Shown one piece after another: positions 33,737 through 46,094 of a stretch of 64,000 nucleotides of DNA. How positions within the stretch are numbered: the first letter of the stretch is position 1; the number at the start of each line of letters is the position of its first letter. The notes under the pieces were generated by a model. The model worked only from the letters and a program-made list of their open reading frames with translations. It was not told the DNA's origin and ran no database searches. The stretch covers positions 2,790,001 to 2,854,000 of the forward strand of contig CP085835.1 in the NCBI GenBank assembly GCA_020809705.1, given 5' to 3'. This DNA is from Calonectria ilicicola (lineage: Eukaryota > Ascomycota > Sordariomycetes > Hypocreales > Nectriaceae). The translations under genes were made by a program, and so were the position numbers.

Positions 33737-35523
33737 GGTGGAAATGGTGTCTATTATTGAAGAAGTTATAGAAGTGTTGAGGGATGAAGGCGAGTCTAGA
33801 GAACGAGATGGAGAGTGAGAGAAGCCAGGGGATTTATAGACTGGAGGGGGCTGACTTTGACGTTCCTAAGCGCCGGATGAAGGCATGAAAACCCCGCAAC
33901 AGTCTCCGTTGCTCGGACTGCGAAGTGGGTAACAAGACCACGGCGCGTACGGTGCATATTCCCCAACAAAGAGGGTGTGAAGGACCCACGATCGGCCTCG
34001 TGTGTTTGTCGGACACGGCGCGTATTTGGATCCACTTTCCGGCCTTCGCGGGGAGACCGGCTGGGCCACAAGCGGGGCTTGTTCATACTTGTATGTCAGA
34101 ACCAACAGAACCAACAGACACTTGTTAGTCTACATTCGGCGTCTCCCAGACAATACGTTATTTTCTGCAAAGCACGTGTCCGCTGCAGGGAATTAAAATA
34201 AGCTTAGTGCGCGATGTGGCTTGTTCATGAGAGAGCTGTTTATTTCAGCCAACATTGCGCAAACTGATGCCTTTCATCCTTGATGCAGCCAGATTAAAGC
34301 ATACTCTTTTTAGGCCTTCACTACTTTCTTTTAGGAACATTTTAAAGCATATTCGAAAATAATAACATTAATAACCAAGCTACCACCGCTTGCAAGTAGA
34401 AAAGGATGCCGTCCAAGTAAAGATTTATTTAGACAATGGCCAAATCCACCATGTTCCATGAACAGCCTCACGCTTGCTATTTGGTGCGCAGAAGATAACT
34501 CCTGACACATTCAATTAGTCTTGTTTCTATTTTTTTCGTCTTCCATCCTACCAAAACTCACGTTTTGTGGGAAATAAAGTGTGCCATAGTATCGTTGGCT
34601 GCTAACTTTCTTATACTGAGCTTACATCCACAAGCCTCAGTTGGGCTCTTGACCTTTAACCTCAGCGGATCGTTCATAGTGTGGAAATATTTATAGAAAA
34701 TTAATTTTACCTTATAAAAAAGAGCATGTTTGAGAAATTGAACCATGCTATGAACGGGTTAACACACGCAGAAGCCCGGCCTGGCTTTGCCACGGCGCAT
34801 TCTCATGTTCAAACATTCATGACGGCATTATTTAGGCGGCGTTCCTCGCTCTGAGATTCAATTCAGCATACGCTCTAGCCGTGGATGAGTTATCCGATAA
34901 GACCGGGAAGCACGCAAAGATTCATCCACGGCCTCCAATAGGGTTACAGGTGTGATGATCCTACGGTGGCTGTACGCGCTGACGGAGTGGCTTATCTAAT
35001 CCACACAAACGCACGTAGGCAGCAGACTATAAATAATCATCAAGTAAGCAGCATAATATGAAAAGATTTTTCAGTCGGTGTAGATGAATAGCCCATCTTT
35101 GGAAGTGGTGCCAGAGTCATGTACCAAAGTCTAAAATTTAGGTCCTCCATCCAGCATTATGATTTTGAACCGAAAAAATGCCACTTGCGGGGATTATTTA
35201 CCATGCTGCCCACTAAGACGGTTAGAAAACGTACATTCTATGATGCCCTACAATATTCGGATATAGAGCCGAGGTTTGCCACTTTGCATATGTCTTGCGT
35301 TTCAGCTGTCTTAGCGCTGACAGCCCACTGGACCGCAAACCGATCGCATTGCAGAACTTGGGCAGCTGGAAACAAGTAGTCACTGACGTAGTTGGCATCC
35401 ATGCCACTCTCTGAAATTTCTCAGGGGTTTGTCTTCTTTATTCTCACTCTCGTAAATTTTCGTTGGCGTTAAAAAGCTCGAGGTTTTCCCCCTTTTGTAA
35501 ACTCACCAATAGCTGATACGACA
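33737..35523. other. Intergenic, 1.8 kb, no gene seen
   Basis: A GC-richer patch at 33860-34130 gives open frames in several phases on both strands, which is a sign of composition and not of coding. The remainder is AT-rich. It includes the divergent promoters of the MADS-like and DUF3176 genes. Confidence 0.5.
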
Positions 35524-37800
35524 ATGAGCTATCAAAGACACCCTACTAATCGCTCAACGCCATGGCGGCTCAGTGTTGGCTTAGACGACCTAGAAATCAG
35601 CCCATTTTGTGATGAAAGTCATGACAGTGTCCACCAGTTCTTACTCCAAAATATTTCGTCTCGCGATATCGATCACCAGCAAAACTCCGATGGGTATCAT
35701 AGCCCGCCCTCGGATTTTCAATCCCAATCAAAGACAATCGATCAAGAAAAAAATACCAACTTCGGCCCATATTCTGGATCTATTGATTTTGTGTCGACAA
35801 CATCAACTCTCGTGCCTGCTGATTCACATGATCAAAATGGTCCAAGGTCAAATGAGAATAGGCTTCTATCTGGAGGATTTGTCAGCGACCCCGATGACAA
35901 GGCTCCCAAGAATTCAATACGTCGAACCAAACTCAAATTGCAAAAGCCTGTCTCTGCTTGGAAAATATGGCGGATGGAGACAATAAGTACGCTCCTTGCA
36001 TTCTGCTGCATCATCTTCGTCATCGCCATTCTTCTAGTGTATCAAGATAAAACTCTCGATTGTCAACCGAAAATGATTTCCATCAATGCTCTCATATCTA
36101 TTTTCAGCTCTGTGCTTAAAGCAGCACTAATTATGCCCGTCGCAGAAGGTGAAATATTTACACGTGATGCAAGAGTACTCAATCGCGCTAACTTACTCAT
36201 ACGAAGGGCTCGCACAATTGAAGTGGGGTTGGTTCAGTCAATCTCAAAAGCTATCCGACGTGACTCTATTTGATGCAGCCAGTCGTGGCCCTTGGGGTTC
36301 ATTCAAATTTGTTGCCAAGAAGTGTTTTCATATTAACGAATGGTATAGTCTCAACAGCCCTGTAAATCCTACTTTGGTTCTCAGTTCTAACCAACTTCTA
36401 GTTTTCTACCTTACTTGGGATCGTTGATTGTTATTGCTGCTCTCGCCATCGAACCTATCACACAGTCATTAGTGGAGCATACGGTTTGCAGTGATGAACT
36501 TTCATCAGGAATTGCGACAGTAGCTCGAACAAACAATTACTCGAAATATCCCTCAGGGATACAAGGCGGGCAAATTTATTACGAGGCCTATTTGGATTCG
36601 TCCATGCAGGCTGCGATAATCAAGGGCCTTGTTGAGTCCCAGACTACATCATCGCTAATTGATGTTAGCTGTGAACAAGGCAATTGCACCTTTGGGGCAA
36701 AAGGTGACGGAGGCTTTTTCTCCTCGCTGGCTGTGTGCCACTCATGCAATGACATTTCCGATACTATTAGAAAGGACCCAGCGGACAAATTTGGATACTC
36801 GCTGTCTTCGGGGGTGAAACTCAATAAGACAACGGCATTGAAGGGCAATGTGAATATGCCCGATAACCATTTCAATCGTACTTTCAAATTTGAGGCACTC
36901 ATGTTGAAATTTTCCCCCGGGGTTGGGAATGTCTCAGGTGCTTTTGCTGTTGGATGCACAATCGTTCCTTGTGTGAAGAGATACAGCGGAATTGTCAAGA
37001 ACCAAATATATTCGGAATTCGAAGAGTCAAGCACAGAATTCGCAGATAATTTATCTACGATTGGAGTGAAAGATTCCATGGTCACTAACTCTACCTTGAT
37101 TGACGGGAAGTGGATTGGCTGCACACCTTCCAGAAAGCCAAGCGATATTGGCCCTTCCGCAATAAAGACAGCTACAGATGAAAAAGGACCAATATTTTAT
37201 CGTCAAGAGTGCGTGTGGGGGGTAGATTACAGATCATGGCTAAGCATTTGGCACTGTTTAGGCGTACTATTGAATGGAACCCTTGCCACCCCAGAGAAAG
37301 ACCAGACTCCTGAAAATACCATGGGAGCCATGTGGCTTAAAAATATTTTCTCCGATGGTAAAGGTCATCTGGAGGCTACGGATCAACTATTCGAAGGCCT
37401 AACTTCGTCAATAACAGCAGCGATGCGGAATCGCCCGGTGAACGGAAACGGCCCTCTTACAAAAGCACGCGGAACAGCCTACAAGGTCACGACATGCTTA
37501 ACCGTCCATTGGCAGTGGATTTCGTATCCCGCTGCGCTATTTATCCTGCAGATGATCTTTTGCGCGATTATGCTATGGACTCGGCATTGGGCTGTAGCAG
37601 ATGATTTCAGAATACGAGGAGATTGGAAGTCGTCACCGCTAGCATTATTATTCTATGGAATGGAGGAGAATTTGAGACTGAGATTGGGTAATCTTGCAAC
37701 TGTTGAAGAGATGGAGGAAGTCGCCGCAATGACAGATGTCAAGCTCTGCCGGGTGGATGATGAGAATGGCCAACCTGACTGGCGATTTTGTGAGAGTTGA
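35524..37800 (+). CDS. DUF3176-family membrane protein
   Basis: Exons 35524-36148, 36207-36342, 36402-37800, introns of 58 and 59 nt, total 719 residues. A disordered N-terminal region of about 145 residues leads to 'WKIWRMETISTLLAFCCIIF' and 'VYQDKTLDCQ', then 'SINALISIFSSVLKAALIMPVAEG|LAQLKWGWF', 'LSDVTLFDAASRGPWGS', and 'GSLIVIAALAIEPITQSLVE'. These are the defining blocks of DUF3176. A large extracellular region follows with N-glycosylation sites and paired cysteines ('SCEQGNCTFG', 'CHSCNDI'). A last membrane helix sits near 'SYPAALFILQMIFCAIMLW' before a cytosolic tail. The family is fungus-specific with no known function. Both introns fall inside conserved blocks and preserve them, supporting the model. 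Confidence 0.88.
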
Positions 37801-38048
37801 AAAGGGCGGGGCGATTTAAAAATCTCATCATCGCTTTCTATTGTTCTATCTTTCTGCTTCGACTACTATAGGTTCAAAGACACAGGTTCATGCCTTAAAA
37901 GACGCTGGTCGCAACGCATCCCCTCTGTCCAGGTGTGCAAACTCAATAACAATATACCATATGTTATTCTACATCAGAGAAACTTGCCATTCAATGTGAG
38001 TTGCCGGCAAAAAAGCTATCATCCAAAATTGAAGGGCCTTGATCAGTA

Positions 38049-39079
38049 TTACAATGTTGATGCATGTGCATTCTGCTCACGTTGAGCAGTCGTTGGAGTA
38101 ACCTTCGCCGTGCTTGGCCAGGCAAAATTGGCGTCGGCCGGCAGCTCAGGGTCCAAGGCTCCAAAAATGGCTTCTTCTTGCGCTTGTTCGTTTGGTACTA
38201 GAGCTGTGAATTGTTCGTTCTGCCAATCAAGAGGTATTGTGAACGCATCAGTGTTGAGAGTGTGTTGTACATCAGAAGCCTGATCGAAGAGAGCGCCCAA
38301 AGAATAGCCCATTTCTGGAAACTGGTGATCAAAAATGGGCAAAGAGCTTGTATCCAATATTTGGGTATTGTCCATTCCCAACATGGAATCCAGGTTTGTC
38401 ATCCAGTCATGATCCCCGGCGGCCGGGATGTACGAGAGGTCGTCATTTGCGGCCAGCACTAAATCCTCTGTGGGAGGCGCATCAGGTGACCATGTGTTTA
38501 AGCCACTAACTGAGTCGGCAGAGACAACGCTTGTAATGTCAGCAATACTTGGCGTCGAGCTGACACCAGGCGATTGAAGCTGGCTGCAACAACCGCCTCC
38601 CCCAGAATCCGTGGATGGAGACGGCGAGATTGCTGGGTCCTTGGACAAAATCTTGCGAGTCGACGTGGCCGCTGGGCGCTTCTTTTTAGTGGCGCAAGTG
38701 CAGGCTTCACCGTGGCAGCATTGGCACTGGTCTACGGAGTAGGCGAGATTCAATTAGTAATAGTGATTGGCTCAGGTGGCCGCACAAAGAGCTCACCCTT
38801 AGCAGGTTGCTTTGTTGGATTGCGGGCTGCCAACCCACATTTGCACCTCGTATGGACAGACCGCGAATTGCGCAGAGAACGACAGTGATCGCATTGCGAC
38901 ACTGGGCGACCCTTGCTACTGACCTGCTGAAGAGGGCGATCTGGTTTGGTTTGAGACATTACATTAGCACGGTCCATGCAGTTGAAGCGCTAAAAAGACT
39001 CACCAGTGTGCTGGCACTGAGCGACGCGATGGCCACGGATGCACGTCTCGCACGCCAGTTTTTCTCCGTTGACAATCAT
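38049..39079 (-). CDS. Copper-fist transcription factor
   Basis: Exons 39079-39004, 38940-38797, 38731-38049, introns of 63 and 65 nt, total 300 residues. The N-terminus 'MIVNGEKLACETCIRGHRVA', continued by 'QCQHTD', is the copper-fist zinc module (C..C, C.H). After the first intron comes 'KGRPVSQCDHC', with the R/K-G-R-P minor-groove contact, then 'HTRCKCG'. This family (Ace1, Mac1, Cuf1, GRISEA) senses copper and switches copper-transport or detoxification genes. Downstream 'CQCCHGEACTC' is a small Cys cluster (C.CC....C.C) that could bind Cu(I), as in Mac1/Cuf1-like regulators. The C-terminal half is acidic and low-complexity, a likely activation region. The DNA-binding module spans the first two small exons, so a single-frame reading sees only fragments. 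It is a nuclear protein. Confidence 0.9.
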
Positions 39080-39394
39080 GGCGACGACAATGATGAATAG
39101 TTGAAGTTTCAAGTGGCTTTCTTGTCACCAAAGACTGTTCAGGTGACTTGCTCCAGGGCGGTGTGGGCCCATTTTCCTATTTTAGTAATCCACACTCTGG
39201 GCAGAAGTCAGTTTAAGTAGAGGGCTTGGATGATCTGGTGGCGTCTCATCGGGCATAATGTCTGCACAGCGTAATGCAATGGTATTTTGCGATGGTATCT
39301 TATTTAGTCATTCTCGGTAATACAGCTAATACAGACGGTTTTTTTTTTCTCTATCTTTTTATTCAGAAAACGTACTGGTCTTCCCGCAACCCCA
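39080..39394. other. Intergenic, short
   Basis: 0.3-kb spacer between the copper-fist promoter and the 3' end of the epoxide hydrolase gene. No feature seen. Confidence 0.5.
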
Positions 39395-40636
39395 CTAAAA
39401 TTGCCACACCACCGATTCAAACTCCTCCACATCTTGCAATAGCACATCGGGATTTTCAAGAGCTGCAAAATGTCCACCACTCTCATGTTGACGGAAAAAC
39501 ACCAAGTTGCCAGTGGTAGCAGTCCAGGCCTTTGGAACTGGCGCAATCTCTTTGGGGAACCACGACATGCCCAGCGGTTTATGCGAATGCCATTCCGGAT
39601 TTTCGTGAGCTCCGATATTCCCTAGTGTGAAGAGCTGACGATACGGCCACAGTGACGTTGAAAAGCAGTTGCTCAGCCAATATAAAGTGACTGACTCTAG
39701 AATTTTCTCGAGGGGAGGATCATCGTCCGTCCAGTCGAGAAACTTTTCGCCGATCCAAGCAAGCAATGCAAGTGGGCTGGACGATAGGACCAATCCGAGT
39801 GTTGCTGGTTTGGTTGCATGTTCCAGAGCATACGCGCTTCCCAATTTTTCAAACCACTTGAATCTCTCCAGGCCTTTCTTTTCGATTTCGTTGTATTCCG
39901 TATCCGGAATATTTCCTAGGTCCTTCATGATGCTAAAGTTGATGTGGACAGCTTTGACACGAGAAGACGTCGCGCCCATGACGCGAGAAACCTTGCTGCC
40001 AACATCCCCACCTTGGCAAACATATCCGTCCCCAAAGCCTAGTCCAGTTATAAATTTGTCCAAAATTCTAGCCGCGTCTTGGAGCTGGAAGTCTCTATCG
40101 AGAAGGGGTGGTGAAGAAAATGCATAGCCCGGGAGAGACGGCACAATGACGTGATACGGAAGCGATTCCGGAGTATATTTCGATTGAAGGAGCTCCAAAA
40201 TAGGTAGAAATTCGAGAAAGCTGCCAGGCCAACCATGGAGCATGATTATGGGAACCGCGTTTTGGCGTTGAGAGAAAAGACCAACAAAGTGGATTTCAAA
40301 GTCGGTGTTGGAATCCTTGATGGTAGCAGTGAAGTTGGGAAACGAATTAACTTGGTCCTCAACGTTGCGCCTAGAAATAAACATCAAAACCGTGCTCTCG
40401 GTCAACGAGAGTTTGGCGCGTTACCAATTAAATTGCGTCCATTCTTGTTTTGCGTTTCGAAGCCATTCAGCTGTGATTCCATACTTCCTATCCCTTCCAG
40501 TATTCTCGAACGTCTCGGGCCCAACTTTTTCAATACGAATGAGATCATGCATCTCCTTCAGAAGTTCATCTGGGTATGACAACCGGAATGGCTTTGGGCT
40601 ACAAGTAGCCGCGAAGGGAACATTGGCGAAGGACAT
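39395..40636 (-). CDS. Epoxide hydrolase (microsomal-type, alpha/beta fold)
   Basis: Exons 40636-40425 and 40370-39395, joined by a 54-nt intron (gtaacg to tttctag), give 395 residues. The N-terminal EHN-type domain ends with 'EWTQFNW|RNVEDQVNSFPNF'. The hydrolase core shows the oxyanion motif 'HGWPGS' (116-121), the nucleophile Asp193 in 'VCQGGDVGS', and the catalytic His371 in 'GGHFAALENP'. A Tyr proton donor in the lid is expected, but I do not assign it. It should open epoxides to diols, in detoxification or metabolite processing. There is no membrane anchor, so it is cytosolic. The gene points toward the copper-fist gene but is a separate transcription unit. The model keeps the frame through both conserved blocks, so confidence is high. 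Confidence 0.9.
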
Positions 40637-41468
40637 AATAACAAACGTGGATCTCGCCTGTTTACGATAATGAATACTTGACCTATTTATTTCGGTGAGA
40701 AATACAGTCGGGAAGTGCAGATTAAATAGATGTAAAAATTAATATCTAGACGTCTTCATACAGCAGCTCTCCAAACCCCATGCGTCTATTTTTACTCATG
40801 AATATATTACTGAAAGTCTACAAAAGCATTACACACGTCAGATTTTAGTATGTCTGGGTTCAATAGAATAGAGTACTAATCCATATGTTGGCCCTTCAAT
40901 AGAGGACTTACCCCTCAAACATTTCAAGAGTGATGTCATCTGACACGACATGACAAGGCATTTACTGATAACAGGTAGAATTTTGATGGTTTGTCAGTCA
41001 CCATTCTAGCTTTTATTCCAAAAACTCTGAGATCATAGAGGGGCTGACGCCCTTGTGGCGACATCTCAATCACACGATACTCGTCTTTACGTAACTCACA
41101 TTGCCGAGCCATGACATACTCGCCCGCCCACGAAACAATGCGATCCGATGTCCAGCTCTCACTTCACGATTTGTATGACAATTGCAAATATTAAATCTCG
41201 CTTTTAAATTGTCTGTCCCGCCTTAATTGACTTGTTTCCAATTTGATTTTCATGTCACCCTTCACTTCTTCTCCACTTTTCTTCCTCCTGTTAAAAGTCG
41301 TCCATAGAGCCATACGAGTGCTGCTTCCTTGCGACATTTGACATCAATGTAATGTCGTAGTGCGTGCCACCAATTGATAATTTCTTACCCTTAGCCTGAG
41401 ATGTTTTATATTTGACTGAGTACATTTGGACCTACGCAGACCGTCAGTCCAACATATTCAAACATGTT
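40637..41468. other. Intergenic, no gene seen
   Basis: 0.8-kb AT-rich spacer upstream of the epoxide hydrolase and downstream of the acidic protein gene. No open frame of note. Confidence 0.5.
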
Positions 41469-42812
41469 TCAGAAAATAGCAGGGCAACTTTCCTTCTCAG
41501 CCCACGTGTCAGTCTTGAACTTGTTCCCGCTCTTTTGGCGGTTGCTGTTAATTTCCTGCATCATCTCGGCAAGTCCTGATGGGCCATGCAGAGTGATATT
41601 GTGATCCTGGGCACGGTCGATAGCAGGCAGGATCCAGCCGCCACGCTCCCACCACCCATCATAATCCGACGTAAAATCCCAGGTCCATTTGATCAACAGG
41701 GCGAGAATGAAGCCCAAGTTCGGAATGTCCCTGTTTGCAGACAGCGCGCCCATCCTTTCCAGGGTATCTATGATGATAAGAGTCAAGTGGCCAATCATTT
41801 CAATAATCTCGCCACATTTAGCAGAGTCGTCGCACACTGTCAGGAAGGGCCGTCAGTAAATTGTGTCAGCAGTTGCTTAGCTTCAACGACAAACATACTT
41901 GTGAAATCGAACACGTCGCCTGCGAGGGCTAGTGCCAGACCCTCGAACTCGGACCAGAGCTGGTGGTATGTTGTCGTCGTGCTCCCGAGGAGCTTTTCAA
42001 AATGAAGAAACTGTTGCCAAACGGTGAGATGTATATCAAAAAGCGACAACGGAAGCTGACGTACAATATTCTCAACAACCTCAATCTTCCCATACTGGGA
42101 AATCGTTGTAAATGTGCATGAGAAAATCGTCTGGGCTACGCTTGAAGACTTCCATGTGCCAGAATCGATGACGTTCCCATCCAAGCGTTGACGCAGTGTA
42201 AGGGTGTTCGGGGTGGAGAGATGCGAGCTTGCCTATTATGGCGAGGTTCTGAGCAGGCTTTTTGCTACTAGGCCCGGCTTCATCATCCTCATCCTCTTCC
42301 TCATCCCACTCATCTTCGTCGTCATCGCCATCGTCAGGCAGAGGTACACAAATAAAGTCCCAATCGGCGTTGCCCTCGTCCTGCTCTATCTTGGGCTCCT
42401 TCTGGAGAGCCTCTTCTTTCCTCTTCCAATCCTTGGCCTTGATCTTGAGCTTGGACTTGTTGATGTCCAACCACAGCCCGTTGTCCTCCCACCACTCCCG
42501 ACTCCCCAGCGTCATGGAGCGGTCGGGAGTGCCGTCAAGGCCTGCGAACCATGAGGCGGGAATGAGCAGCTTGTCCATGCCAGGCTTACATTCGAGGGGT
42601 AGCATGCGGGGGATAAAGATCTCGCCATTGGGACCTCGTGGCATGCGGCGCCCGTAAGCGGTAGCAAAGGCCGGGCGGTCGGGGCCTGAAAGCGAACCGG
42701 GAGCCAACGTGTTGCTGGACGAGCTCGCCGCATCAGTGGCCGGCCTTTTGCCCAGACTGACCGCAGAAGGTCCGTCCTCACGGGCACGCTTTTTTCCTGC
42801 CTGGGTAGACAT
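41469..42812 (-). CDS. Hypothetical fungal protein with acidic stretch
   Basis: Exons 42812-42096, 42055-41899, 41836-41469 give 413 residues. The second intron (41837-41898, gtatgt to tgacag) is canonical. The first (42056-42095) is only 40 nt with donor gtatgg and is less sure. Residues 1-45 are basic, Ser-rich and possibly a nuclear localisation signal ('GKKRARED'). Residues 50-150 include 'MPRGPNGEIFIPRMLP' and 'WWEDNGLWLDINKSKLKIKA'. A run of about 20 Asp/Glu follows. The C-terminal half is helical with several Trp residues. I do not recognise a family. The protein looks soluble and could act in the nucleus. The long first exon is certain to be coding; the downstream exons are inferred from continuing protein-like composition. 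Confidence 0.65.
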
Positions 42813-43700
42813 TAGAGGCGTAATTTATGACTCTTACCGACCTGTGTTCACTGTAGTCTCTAAATTAATTCACAGCCTCAGAGGCAGATCAACACACCTT
42901 TTGGTGGACGCGTCGTCATTGGTCAGTCTAGTGCGGGACCGCTCAGTGACGACACGACAAGCTCTAATCGATAACGTGGAGCTATGGAAGTGGACGAGTG
43001 CCCATGCTTCCACTGTCGTAATCCCTGTCCCACCTGAGCGAGCGCGTCGCCGCAGCCTGCGCCTCCTCCAAAGATTTGGAGATCTAAACCACGCTGCCAT
43101 AATAAGAATTGCGAAAAGAGCGATCAGTCCGCCGCAAGCTCTGCTCCCAAACGCTCTAGGAAGTGCTCTTTAAACACAAGCCACCAATTAAAAATGCCCC
43201 AGAAGAGGGGGCGGCAACAGGGGGCTACAGTGGGCAACCCCACTGTTCAACCAACGTGGTTTCAGTGACTCCCCGCAATAACGAACCCCAACCGTCTTCT
43301 CTTGTTTTTGTGCCGTCGTGGTGACTTGGCCTACCCGGAACCCTACTTATATTTTGACTACGGAAAATGGCATCTTCTAGAGTCCTTCCTACATAGTTTC
43401 GTCCTCTAGGGCTTTCCAGCGATGCCTTAAAGAATAATGGTTTTCTAAGAGCGGAGACGTCCTTGCAGAGCAATGCGCGCGCGGGAAGCCCTTTCGATAA
43501 AACTGCCTTAGCACTTAGTCTCGTCTATCCACATCATTAAGACAAATTTTACATACTCAACTAGTTCACTTTTGCCACAGTTTTGAAAGAATTGAATAGA
43601 ATTTTATAGGCGCCGCTGCGCTCCGTTACGCTACATATATTTGAAAAGGAACCTGGTTGGTCTCTTAGATGCTGTACGGCTTAGACCCAGTTTCTCGAAA
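42813..43700. other. Intergenic, no gene seen
   Basis: Spacer of 0.9 kb. Open frames on the plus strand (42709-43173) are the antisense and upstream shadow of the acidic protein gene. No other feature is seen. Confidence 0.5.
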
Positions 43701-44516
43701 TCAGTGATAATCCCTCAACGATTGAGAATCACGTCGCGATTCGCAAGCTTCCAAGGCAAGAGACTCAATAGTAACTATCTCACGGCATAAATAGATGCCC
43801 CGAAAATTTTTGTAGATCCACTCAAAGGATGCATCCCAACTTTGGATCGGAATTGTTACCCTTGTGCCGACTAGGTGTTCATCTTCATTGTCATCTTCTA
43901 TAAAATCTCGCAGAATAGCTCGAGCATCGCGAAAGTTTTCAAACCGTGTTCGCTCTCCGCCTGGCCACGTTGTATTGATCAAGTAGGTTGTCCGAGGGTC
44001 GTCGAACGGATCAGGGCCGACAGTTGGCCTGATTGGGGGGTCGCTGATTTGCACTTGGAGCATCATGGCATTGCGCTCAAAATAGGCCAGGGAGGGCGCG
44101 GCCAGATAGGTCAGATATGGTCCTCCCATGTCAGCACGACCGAAAACTGTTTGAACGCGGTACCGGAAATCCTCAGTATTGGTGATGATGTTGCAAAAGA
44201 TGCTTGGGACGTGCAGCACATTTTTCAAGACCAGAGTGCCGTGGGATTGAGGCCCAGTCGTGTTTGGTGATGTCTTGGTGGGCAGCTTTACATTGCCAAC
44301 ACCCACGACCTAGGGGCCTTTGTCGCCCGGCGGGGTCCCCCAGGTTTGAATGAATGACGAAAAGGATACGTAGTCATCGCCGAACCACGATCGGTCCTTG
44401 GCAACACTGCTTTGTCAGTAGGTGGACAAGAAGCGGGATGATTTGACGTTGGCGTACTGCACAGTGGACCCAGACGCCCAAATCCATGAAGGGCATGGCA
44501 GCTGCGAGGAAGCCAT
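43701..44516 (-). pseudogene. Retroelement pol-protease-like gene, interrupted by one stop
   Basis: Exon 44516-44458 and a second exon from 44406, joined by a 51-nt intron (gtacgc to agcag), restore 'WIWASGSTVH', then 'RSWFGDDY'. That is the aspartic-protease-like start of a Copia-type pol polyprotein-like family. The following 'VVGVGNVKLP' and 'GTLVLKNVLHVPSIFCNI' are the usual neighbouring blocks. Between the two lies TAG at 44310-44312, in the same frame, so the frame is broken once. The C-terminus (to 43701) has no integrase or reverse transcriptase; it is about 150 residues of other sequence. Stand-alone genes of this kind occur widely in filamentous fungi and may be domesticated. Whether this copy is dead or mis-sequenced cannot be told here. 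Confidence 0.6.
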
Positions 44517-46094
44517 GATGCATTTTAGACGCTGCTGGGATACGAGTCGTAAGCTGGGCCAGAGCAAGAGGCCTATCGGAGGATTGATGATAATTCTGGG
44601 AGAGAATGCTTGCTCGGGGAGCCAGTGAGATGGCGAAATCTGAATGCAAGCACAATTGCGGGGTACTTTTTATTATGTCTTTTTCATGCAGACAAATCGT
44701 CAAAGGAGTGCAGCGGTCAATCATTGGGGGCTGCACTTGTTACAAGGCGCCACGTAAAAATTACGACATGGTCCAGGCAGCCGTACCTTTAGGGAGGATA
44801 TTACAGCTTGTTTCAATAAAACTTCTTGAGAATTGTCCTGAACTTCGTGGCCTGTTCTGAGCGCGACGTAGATATGTTTTTTCAACTTGTAAAACAGATA
44901 CCCGTCACCTCTTCGGGCAGAGTGCATTTTATTTGAGGTCAACCAAAGGCTTTACGTAGTTCGCTCAGTCTTGGTCTCGCTGTGATTCATCTTTAGAACC
45001 ATTCGGCAACAAAGGTCGTTTGATGTCTATTCAGAGCGTCCACCCTATGGAACAATTCATTCATTGTCTGTCTAACTATAGAAAGAGGGAAGGGATGTCC
45101 ACATGAAAATTGAGTCGACGCAGCTTGGGCCCTCTTACATTAGACACCGACAAGCGGGCATCTACTATTCATTCACACGGATCTACTTGCAGTAGTTGAA
45201 TGGTAGTAGCTGGCGGTGTCCCGCTAAATGTCAACTCAGTCCAATCAATCTCTTACACATGGAGTTGGGGTGGATAAGATTGCAAGCCACCAACTGGTGG
45301 TGCGTGTCCCTCCAAAAACTAACTATCCAGCAACGGCATTTGAAGAAATCCATTGAAAATTTATTTACAGCGGAGAAAGATGTGAGAATGAGTATTGCAA
45401 TCGCCAGTCATCACATATTGGTGCTTGCTTAGATTTCATTAGCGGTGAAGTAGGATGTGAGAAGATTGAATTGATTACGAGCAGCGCAGAAGGTGTGTCC
45501 ACTTGTTGAAAAGTATATGATTCGTATTCAAGTTTCCGGACACATCAGACACCGAAAGTAGATACCGGCTACTCACGTCCAGGTTCATAACAAATAAGCA
45601 CCAGAAAGCGGTGACTCCGCTTGCATTTTCCTTTGTGGTTAGTAGTCCTAGGCAAGGGTGCATTTGCCTCGGAGCCTTGTCGGCCAGATTCATCCTCTTG
45701 TGCATAAGCCACCTGCGGGGGGGGGGACCGCTGGATGAGAGGCTGTGCAAATTTGTCACGCCTCTTTTCTGTTTTTCCAAGGTTTTTACTTCTCTTCCTT
45801 CTTTTGCAGCACACGCTGCGCCCTATCCTGCTCTATGTTTGTACCTTGTATCAAATTGGACTAAATTCATCCCTTTCAGTTGGATTCTCTCTGCAACATG
45901 TTGCCAGAACTTCAGCCCTGGTCCCTCGTGTAATATATTTGGATCTGTTAGAGGGTTTGACAATATTCCGCCCGATTTCTTGCACATATTATCCATCGCT
46001 CATCGCGATGGAATAAACTTGGTCGTGATGCTATATATATCGCCTTTGAAGTAGCTACTCTTTGCAAATGGTGTACACAGTGGAAACTTTAGTG
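44517..46094. other. Intergenic, 1.6 kb, no gene seen
   Basis: Open frames occur in several phases on both strands around 45611-46054, but none has a recognisable domain. A run of about ten G's lies near 45717-45726. No RNA gene recognised. Confidence 0.45.

Noticed and set aside
33866..34201. Overlapping frames on both strands near 34 kb
   Set aside because: Locally GC-richer DNA opens many frames at once, which argues against coding.
36588..37124. 178-residue minus-strand frame
   Set aside because: Antisense of the DUF3176 gene, without own motifs.
44310..44371. 62-nt intron (gtatcc to cctag) that would remove the TAG in the pol-like gene
   Set aside because: It would delete a segment that resembles the family's normal sequence between the FGDDY and VVGVG blocks, so a nonsense change is more likely.
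45611..46054. 147-residue plus-strand frame, plus opposing minus-strand frames
   Set aside because: Frames are open in several phases at once and composition is not protein-like; no start context or motif.
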